The translations under genes were made by a program, and so were the position numbers. 27,213 nt of DNA, taken from positions 1 through 27,213 of the IMG/VR virus record IMGVR_UViG_3300044950_000219. One strand, 5' to 3'. Source of the DNA: a virus. The notes beneath the pieces were generated by a model. That model was not told the origin of the DNA. It did not search any database and saw only the letters and a list, made by a program, of their open reading frames with translations. Shown here piece after piece: positions 16,807 through 25,299 of this stretch (position 1 is the first letter of the stretch; each line of letters opens with the position of its first letter).

Positions 16807-19800
16807 CTACTGTTTCTAAGGTGGCAAGCTCGTCTGATAATGCAAGCCATTTATTTCTCAATTCATTAATTTGAGGATCACCGGCTGGAAGTTCATTTTT
16901 TGCTTTAGCGAATGCTAATCTAGCCTCTCTAACTTCACCAACTTTAGCAAACACTTTTTCAGTTAATACTCTCTGCTCATCCGCATTATTTCTAAGAGCT
17001 TCTGTACCTGAAGTTTCACCTGTTGTTGCAGGATTTCCTCCATAATTAGGTAATGAAATTTTGTTACTACCAAATACCTTAGCTAACTGAGTTGATAAAG
17101 CAGAACGTGTACCATCTGTATTAGTACCAATAACCGGCACTGTTACCGGAGAACCACCGTTAGGTAAAGATGCAACTGCTGTTCCAAGTTTTGCCGCTAA
17201 GGCTGGTCCTAGTCCTGCGGCTGCAAATTGTAAAAGCGATGCGCCCGGTAATTTTAATTGATTTACTAAATTGCTTGCTCCACCTGGTAATGAGCCTATA
17301 TTTACAGCCGCATTAACTTGTCCTAAAGCGGCTGTTATTCCAGCAGTTCCGGGTATTATGTTTAATGCTCCTGGAGCTTTATTCACAATATTGTTTACTG
17401 CGTCTTGTGCACCTGGTAAGTTACTTAATCCAGTTGACACACTTGCTGGTAATGTTGCTTTAACCGCATTTACTGCATTTTCTGCACTTGTTACTAAATT
17501 AGTAGATGCTCCCAATCCAGTAGTAACAGCACTTGTAATGCTAGCTAATCCGTTAGTGGCTGATGAGGCTGCTCCTGAGGCAATACTTGCGGCATCTATC
17601 CCTGAGTTGGCAGCCGCAGATTTTAGTACGCCTGCAACATCACTTGCCTCTGTACCGGATGCTTGTACATCTGCTGTAGCCTTATCAGCAATTTGTTTTA
17701 AGTTTTGTGGCACACCTGCCTTGAGAGCAGGGAATCCTTTTGTAATTGCATCAAATGCTGAACCAGCTAATCCTTTAGCACTGTCTAATAATCCAGTTAA
17801 GCCGCCTCCTATTGATTTGGTTAAGCCAGTCAGTGATGTTGCAATAGAGCCTAGCCCACCTGTCAATCCTGAAGTTAAGTTGGCTGCAAAATTACCAGAA
17901 GATATTGCACCAGTTACACTACTTAGTAACTTGTTAGCAGATGCACCTGAATTATTTAATAATCCGGAAACACTGCCAGCGGCTGCCGCTGTCTGTAAGA
18001 ATTTAGTTGTTTCACCAATCCCGCAACTTGCGGTAGCTGTTACTAATCCCGCAATTTGACTACAATTTTCATTACCCGTTATAACACCTGCTTGTGTTAA
18101 TTGTGTTTGTGCTTGTTGGAAGTTACTAACCTGTGCGTTAACCTGTGCAATAGGATTGTTAACCAAGTCTGTTAGCGTTTTTGCTCCAGGTACTCCTGCA
18201 AACAAATTGTTAGTCATAGCTTTCTCAATTGGTACACCTGAGCTAGTTAATGAGTCAACTAATGCGGCTGCTCCTTGTTTAAGTATTCCTGCGTTTTGAA
18301 GTGCTTGTGGTGTCAATGCTGTCTTACCAACTACTGCTACGCCGTCTACTACTCCTGCCCCTAATTTAACTGCGGATGCGGCCGCACCACTTCCTGCCGC
18401 GGTAGCCGCCGCACCAACCATACCAGCTGTCACTCCTGTTGGAAATGCTTTACTAATGTCCCCAGTTACTGGCACAGTTGATGCTACACTAGATGTAAGT
18501 GGTGCATTTGGTGTGCTTGGTACTGCGGCATTAGTGGCTGCAACAGCCGCTGAGGGTGCGCTTGGGAAGTTTGCACTTGCGTTGTTATCTACTTTAACAT
18601 CAACACCTTGATTTGCACTAGCCCATGGGCTATGTGCAGGTGCTCTACTTACGATACTTAATAAGGCTCCGGGTGCAGCCGCCCAACCTTTTGTAGCATC
18701 ATATAGTGTATCAGTATGTGCTACTCTTGATAATGTTTTAACTTCTTGTGGTACAATACCTGCTGATCCTGTGTTCAAGTTAATCTTACTACCATTGATA
18801 TATGTAACACTTTGACTTGCAAAACTTGCTTCACCACTTGATTTAAAACTCATCTGGTAATCAGATTTTAATGTATATTTACCTAACGCATACGTTGAAA
18901 AATCTGTTCCTACTCTGATTCCCATTTTATTTTCAGTTTCAATATTAATATTATCTGCTGAGATTTTTAAATCTTTTTTAGCATTGATGTTGATATTGTT
19001 ATCGGCGTGTAAATTTAAATCACCTTGTGTTCTAATATTAACTGAGTTGGTAGCATACAAATCAATAGTACCTTCTTTACCTAACTCTACCCAACTTTGT
19101 CCGTTAGCGTGAATGATGTGTAAACATTGTCCATCATCACTCATTAATATTTGATGCCCTAAACTGCTACGTATTCTTACTAATTGGTCTCTACCTAATA
19201 AGTCACCATCATCCATTACAATACTATGACCAACTCTACGTGAAGAAATCTTTAACCCACCTTCTGGTCCGGACCCAGTTGCGGCATCAGCAATAGTTTC
19301 ATCTGTAAAGCCACCTTCATATATAGGTCTACCGGGAGTATTGACTCCCCAACCAACACGACTAGGACTTTCACGTTGACTACTTGAACCTATTGTACCA
19401 CGTATTGTGTCTCTAATTAAACCCTGTTGATTTAATACGCCGGCTAGATAACTATTAACAGGCTTTGGTTGATTGTAAAACGTAGGGGTATCATTGATTT
19501 TTTGATTATTAGCATTGATGTTAGTAACTGGCAATTTCTTTGCACCACCATAACTATTTGCCTCACTCTCATTTAATACTGCTGTCTCAGTTGAACCGTT
19601 TGCAGGAACCATCCATAGTGTTTCTGGTTCTGGTACACATCCAATCCAATAACCATAATTAGGATCACCGTTAATGAAAATGCAGATAACCGTTGTACCA
19701 ATATCTGGTGGGCTACTCCACATACCATAACTGACTGGATTCTGTAAATATGTTCCGTATCCTGTTTTATCTCCTGTGCCTTCAGTTGCACCATAAAAAG

Positions 19801-20011
19801 GTGTCATATAGTTTACAGTAAACCATGTGTTACTATCGTTGGGACTAGTACCTCCCATATCACTGATATAGACACGTAGTCTGCCTGCACGAATAGGATC
19901 AATGTTGTCTTTCACTACTCCAAATAATGGTACAGGATTAACTACTGCACCACCTGCGCCTAGTTTATTTGCGCTTGTTGCGCCTCTGGGTTTATATATA
20001 TTCCATGCCAT
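16802..20011 (-). CDS. 5: Baseplate hub/spike protein gp5 without lysozyme domain, long low-complexity C-terminus
   Basis: This is a 1,069-residue central spike protein. An OB-fold (about 27-130) reads VPLFGVVKDNIDPIRAGRLR, VYISDMG, SPPDIGTTVICIFINGDPNY and GYWIGCVPEPE, matching T4 gp5N/VgrG-type hubs. A linker of ~125 residues follows where T4 gp5 has its lysozyme; no catalytic lysozyme pattern is visible. A VgrG-like beta-helix lead comes next (about 255-415): RRVGHSIVMDDGD, LGHQILMSDDGQCLHIIHAN, then alternating strands such as VNIRTQGDLNLHADNNININ. The segment SRAPAHSPWASANQG (~455-469) resembles the PxHEPW motif that closes this region in marine homologues (from memory). The last ~600 residues are Ala/Ser/Gly/Thr/Val/Leu-rich with few aromatics, ending in a charged, likely coiled-coil helix. 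Starts at ATG 20011, fifteen bases after the hub gene stop. Confidence 0.9.
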   Translation of the reverse strand: MAWNIYKPRGATSANKLGAGGAVVNPVPLFGVVKDNIDPIRAGRLRVYISDMGGTSPNDSNTWFTVNYMTPFYGATEGTGDKTGYGTYLQNPVSYGMWSSPPDIGTTVICIFINGDPNYGYWIGCVPEPETLWMVPANGSTETAVLNESEANSYGGAKKLPVTNINANNQKINDTPTFYNQPKPVNSYLAGVLNQQGLIRDTIRGTIGSSSQRESPSRVGWGVNTPGRPIYEGGFTDETIADAATGSGPEGGLKISSRRVGHSIVMDDGDLLGRDQLVRIRSSLGHQILMSDDGQCLHIIHANGQSWVELGKEGTIDLYATNSVNIRTQGDLNLHADNNININAKKDLKISADNINIETENKMGIRVGTDFSTYALGKYTLKSDYQMSFKSSGEASFASQSVTYINGSKINLNTGSAGIVPQEVKTLSRVAHTDTLYDATKGWAAAPGALLSIVSRAPAHSPWASANQGVDVKVDNNASANFPSAPSAAVAATNAAVPSTPNAPLTSSVASTVPVTGDISKAFPTGVTAGMVGAAATAAGSGAAASAVKLGAGVVDGVAVVGKTALTPQALQNAGILKQGAAALVDSLTSSGVPIEKAMTNNLFAGVPGAKTLTDLVNNPIAQVNAQVSNFQQAQTQLTQAGVITGNENCSQIAGLVTATASCGIGETTKFLQTAAAAGSVSGLLNNSGASANKLLSSVTGAISSGNFAANLTSGLTGGLGSIATSLTGLTKSIGGGLTGLLDSAKGLAGSAFDAITKGFPALKAGVPQNLKQIADKATADVQASGTEASDVAGVLKSAAANSGIDAASIASGAASSATNGLASITSAVTTGLGASTNLVTSAENAVNAVKATLPASVSTGLSNLPGAQDAVNNIVNKAPGALNIIPGTAGITAALGQVNAAVNIGSLPGGASNLVNQLKLPGASLLQFAAAGLGPALAAKLGTAVASLPNGGSPVTVPVIGTNTDGTRSALSTQLAKVFGSNKISLPNYGGNPATTGETSGTEALRNNADEQRVLTEKVFAKVGEVREARLAFAKAKNELPAGDPQINELRNKWLALSDELATLETVA

Positions 20012-20026
20012 ATTAATTATTTGCTA

Positions 20027-22639
20027 TTAAGCACCCTCTCCTGGTCTTGCACCGGTTAATAAAGTATTAGTTTGTGTTTCTCTACCTGCATCCGGGCTCT
20101 GTGAGTTAGCAACACCGGTTTGTGTTTGCCCTGCATTTTGAACGCTATCATCATTTGCAACACCTTTATTAGTATTTGATGTTGTAACAGTACTAGGTTG
20201 TTGTACTTTAGGAGCGAGCGAGGTCTCACCTCCAGTTGCATTATTTGTGCTTTGTGGAGAATTCGCAGGTGGTCTATCTTTTGCAAATCCAGTAGCAGAT
20301 GACGCATTACTACCGCTACTTGGAGTTGCATTATTACCACCTGTTTGCGCGGCACCTGTTCTAACATCATTAGACTGTCGTTGTAACAGAAGGTCTCTTG
20401 CATTTGCATTTGGTGCAGTAGAATATCTATTACCACGATTTCTTAATAAATAGTTTTCATTTTGATTTGCAGTAGTAGTAGGGTTTTCTCGTCCGGTTGT
20501 TGCTTGTTCCGCATTTTCTGCTTCAAGTATTTCAGGAATATCATTAATGTTGCAAGTTAAAGTTTGTGTGAATTTACCACCTTTAAAAACACTTTCGCAT
20601 TCTCTTACTTTATAACTAACACCTCTAATCTTATTAGCTACTGCCTTAGGGTAATTCCAAAAATAAATTGATTCATTAACATCTAATAAACCATCCCTGT
20701 TACTATAATCTACTGCCTCTTTAAAATCTATTTCTATGAATACTTCACTACCATTTGGATTAATAGTAAAGCCGTCAGTACCATAAAATTGATTGTAAAC
20801 CTGATTAATGCCCGACACTGTTTCTTGCGTTAGATAATCAGGATCACCCAATATAACAATTTTGGCCAATGCATATGTGCCAATATCAAATAGACTGGTC
20901 ATATAGGCATTTTGTGCTTCCATACCGCCCACAAGTCTACCTTGACGATCTTGATTTTGTAACTTATTTGGATATGTAGGAGTTGTTGTGCCGCCACCAT
21001 GACTTGCTGGGTCATCCTCAGGAAGTATGGCTACATTGAAGTATGTATTATCCATTTTTTGATCATATGATATGATTTCACTATTTTGTCCAGTGAACCA
21101 ATAGTCATATCTTTTATATGGTCCAGTATACTTACTAGATTTACTGTATGGTGTTGCCATACTAGGTGTTAAGTATGGTTGAATAATATATGTAATCTTA
21201 TATGCAAAATCATTTACGATAGGATCAAATTCCAAACATTGTAGTTCTGCACTTAAGTTATACCATTGTAATGGTGGAGGATCTTTTTTTGGAGTTACAT
21301 CTGGGCTTTCTGTATCTTCATTCGGTGATTCAGTAGATATTAATATTCTTTCTAGTGCATCTTCCATATATGAACTTTGTTTAATAATATTATTAATAGC
21401 CTGTTGTATCGGAGTACCTTTAGTTATTTGAATTATCCGTCTGGTCGTGTTTGGTACTGCTTTAACACTGGTGCCTTCGTTAATTTCATTGGCATTGTCT
21501 GCATTACTCATCGGTTGTTTTTTCTTACTAGGATCTGCTTTACTAATAAGACTAGCATTTTCTAATAAAGCAGTATCACCCAAGAACTTAATATCATACA
21601 CATTGGCTCTAGTTATATCTCCTGCTTTTTCTAATGCTTGTTGAGTTTCATTTAATGTTTTTATTAAACTATTGATTCCATCTCCGTCACCAAGTAATGC
21701 TTCTTTTACTGTACCGGCAGAGATTGGCACCATATTATCTACTATTCCAAATGCTGTGCCCATTCCAACAGTTGTCGGTGACATTTTAGCTACTACATTA
21801 TATGTGGTTGCACTTCCATTGATTGTGAATTTTATGCTCTCAATCATAATGTCAAAAAATCGTTCATATACACCACTAGCATCACTACCTGTATTTAACG
21901 TATCTTCAGAAAAAAACTGACTAGCATTAGCAATATTACCATCCTTATCATAGCCTTGAAATCTAATACCTAATATAAAAAATTGTTTAGAGGCGTTAAC
22001 AGCTTCTTCATAATTTCGTATATTACTATCTTTTACTAATTGTTCTCTTGCTCTTTTTAGTTTAGTCATAAATGAAAAACCATATGGTTCATATATATTA
22101 AAACTAATGAAGCTAACATTTGAAGTACCTTGTGCCGCATTGGTACTTATTAATGATTTAATTTTTAAATCATCTATATAAAAATCTACATCAAACTCAG
22201 GTGCTCGTTGACTTGCTTTATTATTAACTCCACCTGACTGTGCTATTAAGAATGCACCACCGTTTGTTGCAGAGCCATTTGCATTTTTAGAGGTAAGTGA
22301 ATTAATATTTTTTCTACCTGATTCAATAAAAGCATTGTATGCATCAGGAGTAATCATATACAAACTTAACTGATATGTGTAACTGCTAAAGTTACCCAAT
22401 GGGTTTTGTAATCTAGCTCCTGGTTTTTTTCCTGCTGATTGTGGTCTTTTTGCAGTAATAGTAATTTCTGGAATATTAGCTTCACCGGCCTGTGTTTTTC
22501 CTGCAAAACTATCATTAAGAGTTTTTATTTCCCCATTGCCACCGGGTGTTTCACCGTTGTTTGCGGCAATTTTTGAAGCTTCGGCTTGGTTTAAACTATA
22601 ATCACCATCTGCTGGAGTGCCGCCTAATTTAGTTGCCAT
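20027..22639 (-). CDS. Probable baseplate hub protein (gp27-like position)
   Basis: 870 residues. After a disordered lead containing EITITAKRP (58-66), the structured part holds FSSYTYQLSLYMITPDAY (84-101), VDFYIDDLKIKSLI (151-164) and FISFNIYEPYGFSFMTKLKR (178-197). Further on are KIVILGDPDYL (593-602) and a C-terminal hub-like end, GVSYKVRECESVFKGGKFTQ TLTCNIND (673-700). The 'KGGKFTQTL' ending is frequent in phage hub proteins of the gp27/gpD type. A position between gp53 and gp5 supports a hub role, probably as gp5's partner; clear homology to T4 gp27 is not shown here. The last ~165 residues (705-870) are Asn/Gln/Ser/Thr/Ala-rich and probably disordered. The ATG at 22639 directly abuts the gp53 TAA stop, suggesting translational coupling. 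Confidence 0.65.
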   Translation of the reverse strand: MATKLGGTPADGDYSLNQAEASKIAANNGETPGGNGEIKTLNDSFAGKTQAGEANIPEITITAKRPQSAGKKPGARLQNPLGNFSSYTYQLSLYMITPDAYNAFIESGRKNINSLTSKNANGSATNGGAFLIAQSGGVNNKASQRAPEFDVDFYIDDLKIKSLISTNAAQGTSNVSFISFNIYEPYGFSFMTKLKRAREQLVKDSNIRNYEEAVNASKQFFILGIRFQGYDKDGNIANASQFFSEDTLNTGSDASGVYERFFDIMIESIKFTINGSATTYNVVAKMSPTTVGMGTAFGIVDNMVPISAGTVKEALLGDGDGINSLIKTLNETQQALEKAGDITRANVYDIKFLGDTALLENASLISKADPSKKKQPMSNADNANEINEGTSVKAVPNTTRRIIQITKGTPIQQAINNIIKQSSYMEDALERILISTESPNEDTESPDVTPKKDPPPLQWYNLSAELQCLEFDPIVNDFAYKITYIIQPYLTPSMATPYSKSSKYTGPYKRYDYWFTGQNSEIISYDQKMDNTYFNVAILPEDDPASHGGGTTTPTYPNKLQNQDRQGRLVGGMEAQNAYMTSLFDIGTYALAKIVILGDPDYLTQETVSGINQVYNQFYGTDGFTINPNGSEVFIEIDFKEAVDYSNRDGLLDVNESIYFWNYPKAVANKIRGVSYKVRECESVFKGGKFTQTLTCNINDIPEILEAENAEQATTGRENPTTTANQNENYLLRNRGNRYSTAPNANARDLLLQRQSNDVRTGAAQTGGNNATPSSGSNASSATGFAKDRPPANSPQSTNNATGGETSLAPKVQQPSTVTTSNTNKGVANDDSVQNAGQTQTGVANSQSPDAGRETQTNTLLTGARPGEGA

Positions 22640-22951
22640 TTATATACCCAATACTTGTATCAGTGTAGAATTCTCTGGGAGGTAAATTGATGTACCTGCA
22701 GTAAAGTCAAAGAATGGATCTGCTAATGTGTTTGGGTTTCTACTAGCAAACACCCACCATAATCTAGGATTTGCATATAAGTCATATGCAAGCATATCAG
22801 GTCGTAGATTATATGTTGTTGTGATTTCCCAATATCTATCGCTACCTAATTTAGGAATAGGTCTATCAACTAACGTATCTAAAAATCTACCATTGACTAC
22901 GCCTGTTGCAAAGTAAGGACTTGATGCTGGATATAATGCATTATTAGACAT
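22640..22951 (-). CDS. 53: Baseplate wedge protein gp53
   Basis: 103 residues from ATG 22951; a TTG six bases upstream could extend it by two codons. I chose the ATG because it overlaps the preceding stop as TAATG, a classic coupling arrangement. The gp53 signature is clear: RYWEITTTYNLRPDMLAYDL (39-58), ANPRLWWVFASRNPN (60-74), DPFFDFTAG (78-86) and the strand SIYLP. This LysM-like fold binds between wedge components in T4-type baseplates. It is about half the length of T4 gp53 (196 residues, from memory), matching the compact forms I know from aquatic phages. Stop TAA abuts the hub ATG. Confidence 0.85.
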   Translation of the reverse strand: MSNNALYPASSPYFATGVVNGRFLDTLVDRPIPKLGSDRYWEITTTYNLRPDMLAYDLYANPRLWWVFASRNPNTLADPFFDFTAGTSIYLPENSTLIQVLGI

Positions 22952-24222
22952 TACCAAATACCTCCACCTGAACGTTTACTTCCCCGTAGTAATTGACCGG
23001 TCGCATACTTTTCGAGACTGAATGTATTACTGATATCGTTTCGTGTAACGATTGGTATACACGTAATTTGTAATTGTATTTTTGTAGGGACATAAGTTGC
23101 TTCAGAGTTAATAAGTGAATTCTGTGTTTGAAAGTTTGGGGGTGCCGGTTTCAATCCATTGATTGTTGTTCTCTGCACACTTTGGCTAAAAGTATTTAAT
23201 GTGCTATTTTGTTGTGATACATTTTGACCCGGTTGGTTAGTCTGACTACCAGCACGAATGTAATCTACATCTGTTGGTGTTGCATACGTAAAGTTTGTTA
23301 CTACCAATGGATGTGCATCATAAGTGTACGCACCAAAGCCACTTAAGTAACATAATGGTGGGGGTACTCCGGCTTTTGGATCTTGATCCTGTCCATAAAA
23401 CATTTTAGTTACACTACGGAAGAAATGTATTACTGCTAATAAGTAATTTGCTTCATTAGTATCTTGTGCTGTAAAATCAGCCGTGATTGAAACTGCGTCT
23501 ACGCTACTACCTTTATATTGATAAATTTTATAATTGCTATGTACTAATTCAGATATATCATAGCCAGCGGCATAGGTAACTGATATAGCAGGCGTATATG
23601 GGAATATAACTCCGTTAGTTTCTTGTAACGGATTTAGTATACCTGCTTGCCCTTTTTTTACATTATACAAATAATTTGATTTTGGAGCTAAACTTAATTT
23701 TGCTCTCCAATCTAGTTTCTGCTGAGAACTGGTAGTATCTCCTGTTGTAGCCTGACTACGTGCACCGTTTAATGCGGTAGATATGCCTTGAGGTGTAGAT
23801 TGATTAACTGCATCAATAGCAGCCTGCGCATCGGCATCACTATCACGTGCTTCGGCTGCTAGTCTGGCTGCTTCAATTGGATCTTCATCATCGATATTAG
23901 CAGGGGATGAGTTTTGTATCTCTGCACCAATACTTGTATTAGGGTCACTATTTGTATCTATAGTTTGTTGATTGCGTGGTAACTGCTCAGTCTCATTACC
24001 TACGTTAGTGTTTGGATCATTGGCTGCTACTGTAAGATTAGATAGTTGTGATTCTAGACTAGATAGTGATGATTGAGCCGTTGATAACTGTCTTTCTAAG
24101 TTAGCTATTACGGCAGGGTCAGGCTGAGGTGAGCCCGAGGCTGCGTCTAATTGAAGTTCCAATGATGCTACTTGAGCCGTTGCTAGAGCAATATCGGCTT
24201 CTAATTGAGCTTGTGATGCCAT
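22951..24222 (-). CDS. Tail-tube/baseplate protein, gp48-like (tentative), with coiled-coil N-terminal extension
   Basis: 423 residues. Residues 1-65 form a predicted coiled coil (LEADIALATAQVASLELQLD, NLERQLSTAQSSLSSLESQL), followed by ~100 acidic/Asn/Ser-rich disordered residues. The structured core starts at ~170: DWRAKLSLAPKSNYLYN, NGVIFPYTPAISVTYAAGYD, HSNYKIYQYKGSSVDAVSIT, FTAQDTNEANYLLAVIHFFR and SVTKMFYGQDQ. I know this core from aquatic T4-like phages, where I recall it annotated as a baseplate/tail-tube (gp48-type) protein; I am moderately sure of the family and less sure of the number. It is the first gene of the leftward cluster, with a late box 22 bases upstream and AAGGA about 12 bases before ATG 24222. 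Confidence 0.6.
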   Translation of the reverse strand: MASQAQLEADIALATAQVASLELQLDAASGSPQPDPAVIANLERQLSTAQSSLSSLESQLSNLTVAANDPNTNVGNETEQLPRNQQTIDTNSDPNTSIGAEIQNSSPANIDDEDPIEAARLAAEARDSDADAQAAIDAVNQSTPQGISTALNGARSQATTGDTTSSQQKLDWRAKLSLAPKSNYLYNVKKGQAGILNPLQETNGVIFPYTPAISVTYAAGYDISELVHSNYKIYQYKGSSVDAVSITADFTAQDTNEANYLLAVIHFFRSVTKMFYGQDQDPKAGVPPPLCYLSGFGAYTYDAHPLVVTNFTYATPTDVDYIRAGSQTNQPGQNVSQQNSTLNTFSQSVQRTTINGLKPAPPNFQTQNSLINSEATYVPTKIQLQITCIPIVTRNDISNTFSLEKYATGQLLRGSKRSGGGIW

Positions 24223-24244
24223 AATATGTTGTTATCCTTACTTA

Positions 24245-24252
24245 TATTTATC
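24245..24252 (-). promoter_or_regulatory. Late promoter box GATAAATA for the leftward baseplate cluster
   Basis: On the minus strand GATAAATA lies 22 bases upstream of the ATG at 24222, followed by TAAGTAAGGATAACAAC carrying the ribosome site. It matches TATAAATA at 7 of 8 positions and is identical to the box in front of gp6. It is the likely start of a transcript covering the gp48-like gene, gp53, the hub gene and gp5. Confidence 0.6.
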
Positions 24253-24295
24253 TACTAAATAAAGTAGTATTTTTACCCTTTCCATCACAAAATAG

Positions 24296-24324
24296 TTGCT
24301 ATTCTGCAACAATAATGTTATACT
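24296..24324 (+). promoter_or_regulatory. Sigma70-type promoter for gp55
   Basis: TTGCTA (24296-24301) and TATACT (24319-24324) are separated by an ideal 17 bases. Each box matches the bacterial consensus (TTGACA, TATAAT) at 4-5 of 6 positions. A start near 24331 would leave a leader of about 19 bases carrying CGGAG (24341-24345) before the ATG at 24350. Such a promoter would let the host polymerase make gp55 before late transcription. Confidence 0.6.
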
Positions 24325-24349
24325 TACATCAACATAATAACGGAGAACT

Positions 24350-25255
24350 ATGTCCCTACCCTCACGCAAACCTGTCAACTATTTAAATAATAAAGACATT
24401 CTAAAAGAGATTCACGAAAGCAAAAACGCTTATTGTTACTTTGCAGACCCAAGCTATCATCGCTATGATTTTATTGTAGATATGCCCCAATCTAGTATTG
24501 AAGAAAGCTTAGAATATGCTTTTAAACCAGAAACAATTCAGCAAGCAAAAGAAACACGTGCTTTACGTCTTAGTTTAGAGCAGGGTTCTAAAGACGCAGT
24601 TAGCCCAGATTCTATCCCCGTTACAGATTTAGTATTTCGTGTAATGAATTGGGATCACGTTCCGGTCGCACCAAAACAACCCCGCAAAACAGTTAAAAAG
24701 AAAACAGCAAAAGATATCTTTGAGTTTGATGAACCAAATCCAGATGAGATTTTTGCTGACCTAGAAGATAATACTACAAAAGCTGAAGTAGATGACATGG
24801 TTCATGTTAAAGTTAACTTTCCACCATTCCAACATTACAAAATTGATGAGAATAATACATTCTATTGTGTAGGTAAAAGTCATTGGGAAGGTGATTTAGA
24901 AACAGGCAATTTCAATAAAGACCATGGCAAAATCACAAACAAGCTTGCCCGTATGTACATTATGATGTGTGAAAAATACGCAATGAAATACAATTGGCGT
25001 GGGTATACTTACAATGATGAAATGCGTAACAGTGCTATCCTTCAATTAACATACGTTGGTTTACGTTTCAATGAAGCTAAATCAGCTAACCCGTTCGCTT
25101 ACTACACAGCCGCTATTACTAATAGTTTCTGTCGTGTATTGAATACAGAAAAGCGAAATCAAAACATACGTGATGATATACTAGAAATCAATGGTCTCAA
25201 TCCAAGTTGGTCACGACAGGGTATTGGAACTAGTTCTACAGTATACGAAGAATAA
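24350..25255 (+). CDS. 55: Late-transcription sigma factor gp55 with N-terminal extension
   Basis: 301 residues. The C-terminal half (about 152-285) is gp55: KVNFPPFQHYKIDENNTFYC, SHWEGDLETGNFNKDHGKIT, then a sigma region-2-like stretch from KLARMYIMMCEKYAMKYNWR through NPFAYYTAAITNSFCRVLNT and EKRNQNIRDDI. gp55 replaces host sigma and recognises the late -10 element only. T4 gp55 is 185 residues. Here about 150 residues precede the core: NYLNNKDILKEIHESKNAYC and TDLVFRVMNWDHVPVAP define a conserved-looking unit (~9-107), then a Lys-rich and acidic linker (~110-148). The last residues (TSSTVYEE) do not show an obvious hydrophobic clamp-binding tail as known for T4 gp55. The start ATG has GGAG five bases upstream. 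Confidence 0.92.
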   Translation: MSLPSRKPVNYLNNKDILKEIHESKNAYCYFADPSYHRYDFIVDMPQSSIEESLEYAFKPETIQQAKETRALRLSLEQGSKDAVSPDSIPVTDLVFRVMNWDHVPVAPKQPRKTVKKKTAKDIFEFDEPNPDEIFADLEDNTTKAEVDDMVHVKVNFPPFQHYKIDENNTFYCVGKSHWEGDLETGNFNKDHGKITNKLARMYIMMCEKYAMKYNWRGYTYNDEMRNSAILQLTYVGLRFNEAKSANPFAYYTAAITNSFCRVLNTEKRNQNIRDDILEINGLNPSWSRQGIGTSSTVYEE

Positions 25256-25262
25256 TTTAACC

Positions 25263-25289
25263 AAAGCCGTTGCTATATGTGACGGCTTT
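25263..25289 (+). terminator. Hairpin between gp55 and gp47 (possible terminator)
   Basis: AAAGCCGT (25263-25270) and ACGGCTTT (25282-25289) form a perfect 8-base stem. It can be extended by T-G, G-T and C-G pairs to leave a 5-base TATAT loop. It starts seven bases after the gp55 stop codon. The downstream side reads TTTATTATATAA, a broken U-tract, so termination may be partial. It could also act as a processing or mRNA-stability element. Confidence 0.65.
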
Positions 25290-25299
25290 ATTATATAAT
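25270..25299 (+). promoter_or_regulatory. Candidate sigma70-type promoter for gp47, partly inside the hairpin
   Basis: TTGCTA (25270-25275), the same -35 hexamer as at gp55, lies 18 bases before a consensus TATAAT (25294-25299). Transcription would begin near 25306, which is the A of the gp47 ATG, implying a leaderless or nearly leaderless mRNA. The boxes overlap the terminator-like hairpin, so chance matching in AT-rich sequence is possible. Confidence 0.4.

Larger units (their letters stand above)
24223..24349. promoter_or_regulatory. Divergent intergenic control region
   Basis: These 127 bases separate the leftward late structural cluster from the rightward gp55-gp47-gp46 block. They carry a late box facing left and a sigma70-type promoter facing right (listed separately). 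A 5-base inverted repeat GTTGC/GCAAC (24295-24299 and 24306-24310) overlaps the rightward -35 box, a possible but weak operator. No ORF or RNA gene is visible. Confidence 0.6.

Noticed and set aside
17271-18059. 262-codon open frame on the plus strand, antisense to gp5
   Set aside because: Its Ala/Pro/Val-rich product is what the reverse strand of an Ala/Ser/Gly-rich low-complexity gene gives. It lies wholly within gp5, has no ribosome site or family motif, and opposes all late genes here.
20018-20025. AGCAAATA as a late promoter before gp5
   Set aside because: It matches TATAAATA at only 5 of 8 positions and sits only 6 bases from the gp5 ATG, too close compared with the other boxes.
20056-20436. 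126-codon frame on the minus strand within the hub gene
   Set aside because: It is an alternate frame of the Asn/Gln/Ser-rich C-terminal region of the hub protein. The composition (Met/Gln/Leu/His runs) is a frame artefact and there is no start signal.
22640-22647. TATAAATG as a late promoter before the hub gene
   Set aside because: It matches at 7 of 8 positions but directly adjoins the start codon of the hub gene, and the arrangement TAAATG is explained by stop/start abutment.
24254-24260. CTAAATA on the plus strand as a late box for gp55
   Set aside because: It lies about 90 bases before the gp55 start, far from the spacing of the other boxes, and a better sigma70-type promoter lies between.
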